Positions 10,468 to 21,726 are shown, counted from the first letter of the stretch. The stretch: 64,000 bases of DNA from Pseudoips prasinana (GCA_951640165.1 OX621246.1:8643001-8707000); one strand, 5' to 3'. Notes: a model not told the origin generated them from the sequence alone. Translations and numbers: made by a program.

Positions 10468-11231
10468 TAAGGAAAGAGAGTTTACTTCTAAATGTTTTAA
10501 ATTGTGTCAATATTAGATGAGGTATATAGGTTGGATGTTTCCGTTGGGGATTCCCTTAACTCCTAAAATTCGACATTTAATCTTATTAAAAGTGTTTAAT
10601 TTTCAAGAAAAACCAACCACTTGGAGTTCACACGGAATCCTGAAAAAAATTTTGCAACTTGCAACTTTGAAGTTTTAAAACTTGTAACAAGTCTAGCATA
10701 AAAATTTAAACAAATTGAAAAATGGAAACATCTGGACATTATTATAAAAAAAAAAACAACAGAAGCGGCTTAATTGCGTTAAGATAATGTGGAATGGATT
10801 GTATTGTAGTACTACTTATGTCCACTATTTATGTTGTCAAGTCTGAAGACTACGGGGCGGTTTCGTTGATTCGATCCTCACGCGCACATAAACTTAAGCA
10901 CCTCATTTAGAAAAATATGTCTGAAACTTAAAAAAAACAAATACTATAAAAGCAAAAAAGAACCGAGAAAAAACAGGTTTTGTATTCAGTTTTCAATCTA
11001 AAAATTATAAAAAGCATAATAATAAATTAATTATTATAATAATATTATGTGGATTCAAAACCCATTATTTTTAACGTTTTTAGATTTCTTATACCCTGAT
11101 AGATTGACCAGATCGAACAATATAACGACTTGGGCTTAGTCTGTTTCTGGATAACAGTGACTCTACCTGGACAAAATAAAGTAAATATCGTTATAAAGTT
11201 AGTCAGCTTCCTAGAAATCTTATTTTTTACC
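10468..11231. other. No gene recognised
   Basis: AT-rich sequence with short A- and T-tracts; no motif seen. Confidence 0.45.
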
Positions 11232-11315
11232 AGTCACTAAAATAAAACAAAAAAGGTTTTTATTCACGTAGACTTTAAAAAAGCGCTTGTAAATAGTCAG
11301 AACATGTTTGTAGTA
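11232..11315 (-). repeat. REP-5 copy (probable LINE 3' tail)
   Basis: Shares gttctgactatttacaagcg and gaataaaaaccttttttatt (minus-strand reading) with copies at 49238-49310 and 54937-55030. AATAAA followed by a (TTTA/TTTTA) tail suggests a LINE 3' end. Confidence 0.6.
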
Positions 11316-11384
11316 ATATAGTTGTATACATTATTATTTCTAGTAACATAGATATTTAGGTACACATTGTATGAAAACATCTAT

Positions 11385-11500
11385 ATACTAACCTCTTGCC
11401 TAGGACATACACCTCGTTGATCATTTACGGGTTGGTGAAGGCAACGGCCTTTGAACATATTCTCACTACCTGAATAACGTTTCTACCTAGGGGTCACGTG
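11385..11500 (+). repeat. REP-1 tail fragment
   Basis: Contains taacctcttgcctaggacat, then gatcatttacgggttggtga, as in the distal part of the fuller REP-1 copies at 14715 and 61740. Confidence 0.5.
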
Positions 11501-11597
11501 AAAGGTCACTACAGCCGAAACCTATAGATGCAGTAGCATTCGTCCTATGCTGCAGTTTGTGCAGCTGTTCATGTGACGTTGTGATTGAGGAAGTGAC

Positions 11598-11805
11598 TGC
11601 ACCTGTGGCGCAGCAGTTAAGACAGTTGCCTCATTACAAGTGCCCCGGTCTCGATTCCCGCGCAGGATAACTATTACCATGTAACCCATAAATAGTTTTC
11701 TTGAGTCTGGATGTACTTTGTGTCCGTCCATTATATGTTTGCGAAGTATCCCGCGACACAGGGATTAGATTCCCTAGTGCGGGAGTTGTCTATTAAACAA
11801 ACAAA
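11598..11805 (+). mobile_element. SINE-B copy
   Basis: The A box is tggcgcagcagttaagac and the B box region ggtctcgattcccg. The body follows (ttgagtctggatgtactttg; ccgcgacacagggattagat) and then gcgggagttgtc. The head is tRNA-like, so the presumed promoter is internal Pol III. Confidence 0.8.
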
Positions 11806-11950
11806 GAAGCCTCGCGTCTAGCTCCGCACCTATATGTCTTGGTTTAAATCCCCGTACAGGGCAAGTATTTGTAAGGTCCTTACCATGTTTGTAAAGTCCC
11901 GATTTAAGGACTGAATTATAAGTAATAAAGCGGGGGTTGTCTTAAAAAAT
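11806..11950 (+). mobile_element. Degenerate SINE-B-like copy
   Basis: Directly follows the previous SINE. It has a weak A box (gcgtctagctccgcac), a B-box-like ggtttaaatcccc and the same end gcgggggttgtcttaaaaaa. Older and more decayed than its neighbour. Confidence 0.5.
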
Positions 11951-12479
11951 GCAAATCTATATTAATATAATTATTGAAGTTTCAAAACTTCCACTATTCA
12001 TGTTACACATTGTATTAATTATTAGGTTTATTCTTATTTTTCTTGTAACCATTCAACGGAAGCTTTCCAGTTCCCTTTACATTCTCGGAACACTAAAGAA
12101 TTTAAAAAACATTTAATTTGATTAAACCGCGTAAACAACACATTAATCTCTCGTTAACATTACAGAACGAGAGCAGATTTAAACAAAAGCTTGATATTTC
12201 GCCAATATCCTTACATTAAGAGAGAATAATGAACACTTAAAGCTATTAAATCGATTGATGGGGCTATAAGTTTGTGAAAATTCAGATTTGATCAACTGAA
12301 GAACATAATTTAAAAGAATATCTTACAATTTAAGATACAACGACGGATCGCGTTGCAATCATTGCAATGGTGACCTATACCTATACTATACCCTAATTTA
12401 TCGTATCACGCAAATCTTTTACTAAGTATCTAAGGATCAAAATAGACTAAACAAAGAACTAACAAAACATTTAAAAAAC
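11951..12479. other. No gene recognised
   Basis: AT-rich; nothing recognised. Confidence 0.45.
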
Positions 12480-12730
12480 CAGCCAAGAGCGAGTCGGAGT
12501 CCATTATCTATAAAAGCGGAAAAAAGGTCACGTTTCTTGTATGGGAGCCTGCTTAAATATTTAATTTATTCTATTTGTTGTTATAGTGGAAACAGATATA
12601 CAAATTTCAACTGACAAACTATCACGGTTCATGAGATACAATGTAGTGACAGATGGACAGACAGAAAGACCGATAGCGGAGTTTTAGTAATAGGGTTTTT
12701 TATCCTTTGGGTATGGATCCTTGAAAAGCT
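12480..12730 (+). repeat. REP-6 copy
   Basis: Starts aaccagccaagagcgagtcg and continues with acagatggacagacagaaag, gcggagttttagtaataggg and ctttgggtatggatccttga. A decayed relative, with ctttgggtacagaaccctaa, is at 53440-53685. I recognise this as a common lepidopteran repeat but cannot name its class. Confidence 0.6.
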
Positions 12731-12790
12731 TGATGAAATATAGCAAAAACGTTTATTGCGATAAAAATATAATATTTACGACAAATCTTA

Positions 12791-12965
12791 TACCACAAAG
12801 GTTTTGGTAATCATTAAGTGCACTACATAATAATATTATAATAACAATTTAAATTGTGTTTAAATTTTTAGAGAAATTTGAAATTGAACTGCTTAAAACA
12901 AAATATGTTTTAAGCAGTTCAATTTCAATTAATTTGAAATTGAAATTACCAAAACCTTTGTGGTA
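12791..12965. mobile_element. MITE-like element with two nested inverted repeats
   Basis: Outer 21-bp arms are perfect (12791-12811 with 12945-12965: taccacaaaggttttggtaat). Inside lies a second perfect 20-bp stem (12880-12899 with 12907-12926) with a 7-base loop. There is no coding capacity. It could be a miniature DNA transposon, but no target duplication is evident. Confidence 0.65.
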
Positions 12966-13636
12966 AAGTTTTTTAGAGATGACTGCGATATTTTTCTATC
13001 GAGTGAAAGTTGATAAATTGTGGTTTTAGAATCGCAGCTTTTCATTAAATGAAGATCGGCGCTGCGGTCAGTCAGCAGATAGACGACCGCAATACTGGTT
13101 TTACTTCTGAGCGTTGAGTGGAGGCCACTTTAAACTGTCGGTATCGGCTATAGCCATTAGACAGCAGTTATAGTTAACAGCAGTTAAACTGGCTTAAGGC
13201 ATTTGGTAGATCTATAGGCTGCATGAACTGTCGCAATATGGTAAACACTGCCAATACGTACGAATGAATGAACGGTCCGAATTATTATTTCCTACTGGAT
13301 TTGCCTCGCGGTTTCAAACCACGATAAACTTTATAATAGTGGCGCTATCTGTCAAAGATTGGTCGTACCAACTCAGAAACCTTCGTGGGCTCTTAACAAT
13401 ACTTTGCTGAAGATTATCACATGATCAAATGCATCGTTTACGATTCTATTAAGGACATACAGACATTCATGTTTATATATATAGTACATAGTTACATTCA
13501 TGTTTATTATATCTTGTGGAGAATTTAATAGTTTCTTTGCGCGACTCTTTCGATTAATAAGCCGGTCATACTATATCGCAAATTCGCGATAGCTAATACC
13601 AGGTAAAAGAACAAAGCAATAAGCAAATGCCATTAG
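12966..13636. other. No gene recognised
   Basis: Mixed composition; no frame or repeat identified. Confidence 0.45.
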
Positions 13637-14075
13637 GTGGCGCAGTGGCTAAGACAGTCGCCTCGCCGCTTCGTGTCGCGGGTTCGAGTATTGAGCCGGA
13701 CAACTATTTGTGTGATAAATTAATTAATAATAAATTAATTAATTTGTGTCCGTCTATTATATAATAATAATAATTGTTTTATATATCGATTTTATTAGGA
13801 TAAATATGTATTAAATATGAAAATAAATAAATAATTGGAATAATAATAATATCTAGGGACAATGTCACACATATCATCCTAGCCTCAAACTAAGCTAAGC
13901 TGGTACTATGGGTACCAGGCGACGTTTTACATACTTATATAGAAAGATAAATACTTATATACATAGAAAACATCCATGACTCAGAAACAAATAAACAAAT
14001 ATTTTTGTAAAATACCCCGCGACACAGGGATTAGATTCACTAATGCGAGCGTTGTCTTTTAAAAGAAAAGAAAGA
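13637..14075 (+). mobile_element. SINE-B copy split by a SINE-A insertion
   Basis: The SINE-B head (gtggcgcagtggctaagac; B box gcgggttcgag) runs to about 13757. The SINE-B distal part resumes at about 14008 with taccccgcgacacagggatt and ends gcgagcgttgtc. The sequence between belongs to SINE-A, so SINE-B is the older copy. Confidence 0.8.
13760..13998 (-). mobile_element. SINE-A fragment nested in SINE-B
   Basis: Minus-strand SINE-A body and tail: gggacaatgtcacac, ctcaaactaagctaagctgg, gtaccaggcgacg, then catccatgactcagaaacaa. The tRNA-like head is missing (5' truncated), as is usual for LINE-mobilised copies. Confidence 0.75.
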
Positions 14076-14261
14076 AAAAGAAAAACAAGAAAAAATAATT
14101 ACATATGCGCTGGACTAAAATCGCTTTGATAAAAAGTTCAGATGAATTTTTGGGAATACCGGCGAGTCCATAAGATGCTTATTTTATTTACCCTTGAATA
14201 ATTGTACTTATGTATGTTATATGTGCCTGAAAAGATGAAGTTCTGAAGGGCATTCTACAGT

Positions 14262-14404
14262 GCCTCTAGCACGAGTTCCTGCAGTTTACTTACTCGATCA
14301 CACGTACAGTTTCGTCCCATACATTGAGCACCAGAGTTTTAGTTCTTAATAGTTAACTGTACGTGTGATCGAGTAAGTAAACTGCAGGAACTCGTGCTAG
14401 AGGC
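14262..14404. repeat. Perfect 50-bp inverted repeat (stem-loop)
   Basis: Positions 14262-14311 are the exact reverse complement of 14355-14404, with a 43-base loop. The stem is not simple sequence (it contains ctgcagtttacttactcgat). A transcript would form a long double-stranded hairpin. No coding frame and no target duplication were seen. Confidence 0.9.
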
Positions 14405-14714
14405 GCAGGTTAGCCTTGTTCAGACTATATGTCAGCAAAACTTAAAATCCTTAATCCTTAATGTAGAGCATAGACCGATGCGATTCATGATTACATAGGG
14501 GTGTCGTAGTGTTTATATAACACGGTTCTTGTCGGCTTACCTTTCTAGTATGGAAATAAAATATACAAAGTAATCTATGAATTCATAGCAAAGTTGGTAC
14601 ACAACGTTTGGTTAAATAATGTTCTTATAAATACTCATGACACGTTGTTAATTGCGAACTTTTCCAGTAGGTAACGATAACATTAAATTTGTATTTCCAA
14701 GAATTACAATTTTA
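14405..14714. other. No gene recognised
   Basis: AT-rich; nothing recognised. Confidence 0.4.
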
Positions 14715-14960
14715 ATTTAACGTATGGGCAGTTGTTGTCTTAGTGTCAAAGATGTCCAAGCCGTACAGTAGGCCTTCAGCATGGCTTTTCGACTGTATTT
14801 GAACTGTTACTAACGAGACCGAGAGCTCAACATGCCCTCCGAGGCACGGAGAAATTTATCCCGTTTGGAGGTTTTGTTTTGGTTGGTTTTGCATTAAAAT
14901 TACTTACACGCCTAGGTGCTTGACACGGCTGATTACTTACGAGTTGGTGAGAGCAATTTC
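14715..14960 (+). repeat. REP-1 copy
   Basis: Begins cgtatgggcagttgttgtct and contains gtaggccttcagcatggctt and catgccctccgaggcacgga, then a divergent middle, then gcctaggtgcttgacacggc and acgagttggtga. Same order as the fuller copy at 61740-61995. Confidence 0.7.
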
Positions 14961-15430
14961 TGAGCAATTTGTTTTTTCAATTTAAACTTAGTGCATAATT
15001 TATATAAATGGCTTTACTTTTGAAATAACCTCTTCGCCACTGTTCCCTGACATGACCCACTGAAACCACAACATGTTACAGAACTGTCTGAATAAAATTG
15101 TCGAACCTTGGCCCAGTGGGCACAGACTGCGCTTTAGTCAGTTTCTGAATGATGATCATACAAATATTTGCTCAATTATCCTCATTTATCTGCCTATCCA
15201 TTGTTATTTTAACAATATAATTTAATGTAGGTGGCGCTGGAACACGTCCAGTTGTGATAGAAATATGTTAATTTTATTGCTGTCGGTTCCACTGAATGAA
15301 ACCATTGAATGTTGTGGACTTTGGGAACTCTTTTGTATTAACTCGCTAAGATTTAGTGGAATATCTGAGTAACCGAGTTTGTTTAAGCGACTTCTAAATA
15401 TAACCAGTGTAGTGAGAGATATATTATATA
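14961..15430. other. No gene recognised
   Basis: No coding or repeat signature identified. Confidence 0.4.
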
Positions 15431-15590
15431 CTAGCTGTGCCCCGCGGTTTTAGCCGCGTTAAACTTTATAAATTATAGCCTATGTGTTATTCGGAATATA
15501 AGCTATATTACTAGAGAGTTTCATGAAAATCCGTCCGGTAGTAACAAACATACACACTCACAAAGTTTCGCCTTTATAATAAAGTTAAAA
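15431..15590 (-). mobile_element. HEL-1 non-autonomous Helitron
   Basis: The minus-strand 3' end is ccgcggggcacagctag, ending at 15431 and flanked by A at 15430. The body contains aggctataatttataaagtt and actaccgga-like sequence. The 5' end is not clear. It resembles the short lepidopteran Helitrons described as Lep1; that name is from memory. Confidence 0.7.
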
Positions 15591-16244
15591 GTTAAGTGTA
15601 AGAGACTGGGACTGGTAATTATAAAAAGAGCTGGTTCAGATATAATATGTTAATATTTTCTCTTCCCATAGCCAACTGACATAACAAAACACGATTATTA
15701 CAAAACGTCAAAGTTAGAAAAAAAATATTTTTTTTTGCCCTCTTTGGGCAGGCTAAGGTCTGTCACCTTACCGCCTCGTCTTTAGTTGTAATATTTCTGT
15801 TTCAAAGTCAGTCAGTCATGTCCGTCACGTCCGTCACAGTCAAGTCATAGTCCTACCCCAGTAAAGCAGTGAAGACTTTACTAGAGGCTTCTATGAGTTT
15901 TGGTTACAACACGGAAAATCACAATACACGGCTATATTGCACTTTCCTCCACTTGTGTACGTTGTCGAAGAAGTTATGTCTAAAAATCCACCATATTTAC
16001 ACATAAAACTCGAATTTACACCAGTTTTTGAAAATAAAACATAGCCTCGATGCGTCCTATTCCGCGTTGGCGCCAAAACTCTCAGAAAAAATATAAAAAG
16101 TATATATATACAAGGAGTTTATATATACAAGGAGGTGCGTTGCGCACATTAAGTTTAAAGTCCAAGTTTCAGTTTAAAGTTTTGTTTTTTATAAGATTTC
16201 CTTATTTTGTGATGAAATGTGATAATATTTATTTGAGTGGCTTA
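15591..16244. other. No gene recognised
   Basis: Contains a T-tract followed by tgccctctttgggcaggcta at about 15737, and a tandem tatatatacaaggag at 16102-16134. No gene seen. Confidence 0.4.
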
Positions 16245-16440
16245 TAGGTCTCGTGTGTAGTGAACCTGACTGCTAATGCTAGAGTCTTAGGTTCAATCCC
16301 CTCCCATACTAAACAAATATGAATAAAAATATAAAAAAAGAAATATAAATTATATAATAATACAAAACCAATAAATAAAATAATTCAACACCAAGACAAA
16401 TCTTTGTGGGGTGAGCACGATTATTTCTTCCGTGGCTGAA
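16245..16440 (+). mobile_element. Decayed tRNA-headed SINE
   Basis: A B-box-like taggttcaatccc follows a weak A box (ggtctcgtgtgtagtgaacc). About 90 bp later comes agacaaatctttgtggggtg then agcacgattatttc, which matches the SINE body seen at 49318. Old copy. Confidence 0.5.
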
Positions 16441-16573
16441 ATGTAGCTGTATAATCTGCATGTTTTTAGAAATATATAAGAATGTTTATCAGCTGTTTAG
16501 TTGCCACGGTACAGACTCTGTACTGTGGCAATGTTCTCTGTACTATGATGCGTAGGGTGTGTGGCCGACCGCA

Positions 16574-17105
16574 ACAAATATTACCACCCCATCTCATTCC
16601 GAGGAAGACTTAGCAGTCGTCCCAAGTCAATATCTAGAGAACGGGAAGCAGCATATCTCTGTGTATTATAACCATCATGCTGGGATCGACAACCCATCCC
16701 TTTTTTTTTTTTAAGTAAGGCAGGCGGAATGCTAATGCATGCCACCCGCAAAAAGTGTCTGCGGGTGGGTATGTTGGACTCGCACCCACTAAACCTAACC
16801 TGCCGTGGACTTCTTCTGGCGCCTGATACGGGGAGCCCCGGGAACGCGGGTATACTGCTCCGGTGCCCCCCTTTTGCGCCGTGTCCCAGATGGTCGGGAC
16901 ACGCACCCGGGGAGAGCTGTGGGTTGCCCTCCCCGTTTGCCGACTCCTGCCAGTACGGCACAGCGACTGCGCCACAAACAGTTCGCTATCCTATAAACGT
17001 GGAGAAATAGAATGTCCCCCAAATGATGGAAACAACTCAATTGTGGAGATCTTTGGGATGCCTTTGTCCAGTAGTGGACATCATTTGGCTGAAATGATCA
17101 CGTAA
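16574..17105 (+). mobile_element. SINE-D copy interrupted by an R1-like 3' end
   Basis: The first half is 16574-16694 (accaccccatctcattccga ... gggatcgacaacccatcc). The second half resumes at about 16990 (acgtggagaaatagaatgtc) and ends with the RTE-like tail tttgtccagtagtggacatc. The R1-like insertion between them is therefore younger. Confidence 0.7.
16695..16975 (-). mobile_element. R1-clade LINE 3' end (3' UTR with poly-A)
   Basis: On the minus strand a GC-rich segment (gtgtcccgaccatctgggac; gtccacggcaggttaggttt; gcgggtggcatgcattagca) ends in a 12-base A tail (T run at about 16701-16712). The same 3' UTR lies at 36176-36270 (-), downstream of an R1-type C-terminus, and at 50425-50680 (+). 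That link supplies the clade. No coding part is kept here. Confidence 0.65.
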
Positions 17106-17889
17106 GGTGATAATTTTTGTTTTAATTGGTTGATCTACTTCTTTTTCTACCTTTACTGTTACATTTATATTTTTACTAAAACCATTCCCTGATGTGTCTC
17201 ATTCACTAACTTTCCCAAGGAAATTTAAATTATTTCATTTAATATCAGAATATAATGTGTAGGTATAAAATAAATTCCTCGTTACTAGTTCTGTTATCAA
17301 CTGGCTTTCATCCAACTCCACAGCTCCAGGTGTTCCGAATTTGATCGTTTTATTCGAATATTTTATATTTGAGATATATTTTTAACATACTTTGGCTTGA
17401 TCGAAGATTAAAATAGTACAAGGTTGATCCAAATAATCGGAAGCTTCGAAGAAACGCGTAGGTTTTCAGTATGGATGAATTTATGGTATGCTACACCCGT
17501 CCCTACAATAAATTATATAAATCTTATGTTCACAGTTGTAAGTACGTCATGAGTATATACATTTTCAACAGTGATTTGTGGTTTATAATGGATGAAACGA
17601 TAAAAAAATTAAATACTGACAAATATATGTGAATTATGGCTAACAGTCGATTTGTAAGGGGAATAAAGTAATTCTATTAAATTTATCAACACACAAGATG
17701 TATTCAACAATTCATGGTGATGGTTCAGCTATATAATAGTAACGAGTATTTATAATCGTTAAACAATAATATTCTGAAGATAATAATTTACCAAAAGGCC
17801 TGACCTACGGACCGAATATGTCACGACTCCTTGGATTACTCCTACCTAACCCCAACAACTATTCCGTAAATTTAATTCTCATATTTACT
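17106..17889. other. No gene recognised
   Basis: AT-rich; no motif. Confidence 0.45.
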
Positions 17890-18000
17890 ATAAGTACATA
17901 CATATATAGACTCACGCCTGTTTCCCAGAGGGGTAGGCTGACACAACGGATTTCCATTTGTCACGATCATTGCACACCTCTTTTGCTATGAGTATTGCTA
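17890..18000 (+). repeat. REP-8 copy
   Basis: The sequences actcacgcctgtttcccaga and ggatttccatttgtcacgat, then attgcacacctcttttgc, are shared with 20235-20345. Short dispersed repeat, class unknown. Confidence 0.5.
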
Positions 18001-18684
18001 AAAAAAAGAACTAGCTATTATACCTAGAATTCTGACTTAGAATGTGACCTCCCTTCATAGTTAAAACCTACCAACTTCTTATTAATTCGCCTGTATTTTT
18101 TTGTAGACCAATATAGCCTACGAAATTTTGAAACGATTGTAACGTTTCTTAACGAACTTCCATAACGAGTATTCGTAAGAATTATCCGTAATGCTTTCGA
18201 ATTAGTCCCCTATAAAATTTATTTTAATGGATTGGGCAGGATATACAAAGTTGTACCTATGTCTTTTAAACAGTAATTATGAGAAATAATTTTTATATTG
18301 ATATATCTTCTATTTATCTTATTATTATTTTTATGGTATGTATCTGAGGTTGTCAAAATGATCCTAAGTGCATAATAGTACTAGTAGGATGACTTATAAT
18401 TTTAATATCTAAAAGTAAGTCATTCTAATTATTATAAAAATACAGTCAATTGACTAAGATCTACCTAAGTTAATATTTAATAAGAGTGGAAAGTTGCTCT
18501 CCTTACTCAGAGTCTTGAGCATTTAATGAAATTATGTTTCAACATGTTAGCGGCAAAATAAATATTCTCTGTTTGCAAAACATAATAATACCTCTCAAAG
18601 ACACTAAACTAGAGAGCCATAAAACCTGCATAATTTAGCTCACACAAACCCTACGACACACTAATCGTCTAGTTAGGCCGTTCA
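18001..18684. other. No gene recognised
   Basis: AT-rich; no motif. Confidence 0.45.
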
Positions 18685-18945
18685 CGAACTCCACAAAGCG
18701 CTTAAAATATTCAAAGTCCAGTAACGAGCAGCAAAAGTCATAATAATAAATTTCTTCGACGTACCGACAGACGTACAAGATATTAAATCCTGGAGCACTA
18801 ACATGTCATTGTTTACACGATAATTGCACGACGTGAATATTTCATTATTCGTCCCATTTGTTGGATTTCGGATATTTAAGAATTCTGCGCCCGCGCAGTG
18901 AGAAGTTTGGCCGCAGCCGCGCGCACCGCTTGCCTCCCACAATTC
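18685..18945 (-). other. Segment with a CpG-rich core, unassigned
   Basis: An 86-residue minus-strand frame spans it without any recognised domain. Its start (18880-18940) is strongly CpG-rich (gtgcgcgcggctgcggcc on the minus strand), against an AT-rich background. A similar core occurs at about 59240-59262. It may be a host promoter or first exon, or a chance island. Confidence 0.25.
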
Positions 18946-19424
18946 TACTAATACATTTTCCTTTTGGATTACATGGAGTCATTGTACGAGAATTTTGTAT
19001 TTGACGGGAAAACATCATTCTCTATCTGCCTACACATAGAAGAACAATAGAATAACAGTGTAAGTGGGTGCTTAAAACAAATATATATTTTACGATATTA
19101 GTTCGATGGTATATTATTCGGTCTTAATGTCGTCTACTGTTTGTATAGAACGCTTTTGATATACAAAATGTAACATAAATAGTGTACGTAACTTGGAGCT
19201 TAATTTGCATATGAAATATAAACAACATGTGGCACGTAACTTTTAAAAGACTTGCCTAATAAAAAAGATAACGACCCGTACGAGAATTAGCTGATTCATT
19301 TTGTACGGTGCGGTAAAATAAAATATTTTTTCAACACAACTAGTTTTCATTAAAGAGTACCATGAGACTCATGATGCTCCTTAAGTTTTCCCCACTTTTA
19401 ATATTAGCCCTTGTATTCATAGAA
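18946..19424. other. No gene recognised
   Basis: AT-rich; no motif. Confidence 0.45.
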
Positions 19425-19745
19425 GATAATCCACAGCTGGACAAAGGCCTCCAAATTTCTTGATCTCCAAAATTCTTGTATTCCGCTACACGCATCCCGC
19501 GGCTTCCGGGGACCCTCACAATGTCATCGGTCTATCTTGTAGGGGACCTGCCCACGCTGCGTCTTCCGGTTCGAGGTTGGCACTCGAGAAGTGTTGAGGA
19601 CTTACTGCCCCAGCGACCGTTGGTTCTATGAGCTATGTGTACTGCCCACTGCTGCTTCAGCTTGCCATTTCTGCGGGCTACTACTGCATTGGTTCGCCGG
19701 CGGATTTTGATATTTCTGATTCGATCTCGCAGGGAAACGATGATT
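19425..19745 (-). pseudogene. RTE-clade LINE ORF2, C-terminus
   Basis: The minus-strand translation gives SLRDRIRNIKIRRRTNAVV, then KLKQQWAVHIAHRTNGRWGS, RTGRRSVGRSPTR, a stop, TDDIVRVPGSRGMR and a closing LSSCG. This is the typical C-terminal stretch of insect RTE-type reverse transcriptase proteins (R.RT...I...KL.W.W.GHIAR, RTGRRSVGRPPTRW.DD). One in-frame stop follows PTR, and drift makes it a pseudogene. The reverse transcriptase core is absent (5' truncation). Confidence 0.8.
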
Positions 19746-19814
19746 GTAATTAAATCTGTAGTTTAATTAAAAGTAAATACGACTACGACTTTATAATGAT
19801 ATTTAGATACCTAA

Positions 19815-19980
19815 TAAATTCATCAATTTTATAAATGTGAAAGTTTTGTTGTAGGATGTGTTACTCAATTATACGGACGCGGTTGAACAGGTTTAGATGG
19901 AAAATTTGAATAGAGATAGTTTATACCCAGAGTTAACAGATGCTACAATAATTGCAGATAACACCGCGGGGTACAGCTAG
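19815..19980 (+). mobile_element. HEL-1-related Helitron
   Basis: Ends acaccgcggggtacagctag at 19980, followed by T. The upstream part has ttttataaatgtgaaagttt near the 5' end. The middle diverges from other HEL-1 copies. Confidence 0.6.
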
Positions 19981-20234
19981 TTAGCATATACAACATTTAA
20001 CTATTTAAATTTACGATGCGTCGTTTAACAAGAAATAACCCGCCTGTGTTCTTTAACAACGTGTGCCACCGTACAAAAAGAATAAGGACTTAAAAAAAAA
20101 AACAACGCTCGCAAATTATTAACTAAATTAGGGCACACCTTACTGAATCAAAGATTCAGCAAATTTAACCTAGCAGAATAACATCTAGAACGATGCAAAC
20201 TTGAAGCCATAAGTTAACGAACGAATTCACGTCA

Positions 20235-20345
20235 TACGAGTACATACATACGTCGACTCACACCTGTTAAGGGTTAAGCAGAAACAGCGGATTTCCATTT
20301 GTCACGATTTTTGCACACCTCTTTTGCCTCGTTTACTAAAAAATA
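20235..20345 (+). repeat. REP-8 copy
   Basis: Second copy of the repeat at 17890, with ggatttccatttgtcacgat and ttgcacacctcttttgcc. Confidence 0.5.
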
Positions 20346-21138
20346 TTTATAATTAGCACTAGATAATTATGTATTATTCTTGTCACTTGACAAGTTTAAA
20401 ATTAGCAAAGCGCTTTTAAAAATAGCGAATGTGCGTATAAAATACACACACAATATATAGAAGCTTTGCCACAACAATTTAAAAATGACACATCTGACGT
20501 CATTCGTTTCATCGGTCTAGACATTAGACTAGAATTTTTTAGAATGCGCTAATGTTAGGTATTAGGTGGGCATCTAGTGAATTGAATTTATCTGTTATTT
20601 AATTTTAAAATCAATGCAACATGCCAAGTATCTTCAATGACCTGGGATACAGCTCAAAATATTGGCTCAACACAAAGAAACTTGCAAGATTGTGTGAGAC
20701 CTTGACTAATAGGTTTAAGATTTTAAGAATACTATATCAACATCCTTATGACATCAGCCGTAAGAGGTCCATTATTTGACAAAGATCTTGTTAAGAAGAA
20801 TACTTAATACCTACTCCTGTAGATATCTAATAATTGTATCGGCGTAGTAAGTAGTAACCTTTGTGGTTTAAATATGCTATGTACACTAACAATTATCCTG
20901 TATTTTAAATAAGTAAATAACTAAAAAGAAAAAAAAAACTCATGGTGAAAATTTACAAACCCGAAAAAAATCAAGCTAAGTTATCCACCAAGACCAATGG
21001 AGATGGCCATACATTGCCTTTAGTCACAATCAGTTTTTGCTATAAAGCTCTGAAGTGTCCCTAACTAATAAATCTGAAAAACCTGTCTCGTAGCTCCGAC
21101 CAGCTTCAATTTTACTGCATAGTTCTACTAAACAAATT
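20346..21138. other. No gene recognised
   Basis: AT-rich; the last few hundred bases may be a decayed upstream part of the LINE that follows. Confidence 0.4.
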
Positions 21139-21625
21139 AACCGAACGGACCCGAACCATTTTGTGGTATTACCAAGCAAAGGGCCTACTCTATCCTAAAC
21201 GATCCATGCACCTCAGCAGCCATGGAACTGTGGAAATTCTCAGCTGGATCTCTACACTACAACAAAAAAATGTCGAAAGAATTACTTGAATTCAAACGTT
21301 ACAAAACATGTGCGGTAACTCGAATCCTCACCGGACACTGCAAGCTGAATAAGCACATGTTCAACCTAAAGTTGGCCGACAGTACAATTTGCAGATTCTG
21401 CCAAGAATCAGAGGAAACTCCTTTGCATATCCACTTAGGACAGCATATTATGCAACCGCAAGAAATACAAACACTCACTGCACAATCAATCTGGGAGTTT
21501 TTGGAAGCTGTAGGATTGAGCAGTGAACTTTGACAATGTCAAGGAGCTCTGCTACAATAAATCAGTAATGGTCGAGGTAGCAAGATGCCATCAAGGCATC
21601 AAGCCCCAAACAATTAATAAATAAA
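21139..21625 (+). pseudogene. LINE ORF2 C-terminus after the RNase H domain
   Basis: A frame from about 21139 reads GPEPFCGITKQRAYSILN, then (from the ATG at 21222) TCAVTRILTGHCKLNKHMF, CRFCQESEETPLHI and QPQEIQTLTAQSIWEFLE, stopping at 21531. GPEP.CG, LTGHC.L..H and C.FC..EEET..H are what I know from RNase-H-bearing non-LTR retrotransposons of insects. The closing block aligns with the usual 'P.EI..L....I..F....GL'. The 3' UTR ends with an (ATAA)n-type tail at about 21615-21630. The reverse transcriptase and RNase H are missing, so it is a truncated copy. Confidence 0.75.
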
Positions 21626-21726
21626 TAAAAACTAAACAAATTACTATTAATCCAATCAAAGTTAACAAATAATATGGGACCTTGTGCTCGGCTCACAAAG
21701 ATTCATGATTATTTGAGAGCTATGGT

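Noticed and set aside
16581..17105. Cluster of overlapping frames of 60-126 residues on both strands
   Set aside because: They fall in the GC-rich R1-like 3' UTR, where few stop codons occur; frames on all strands are a by-product of composition.
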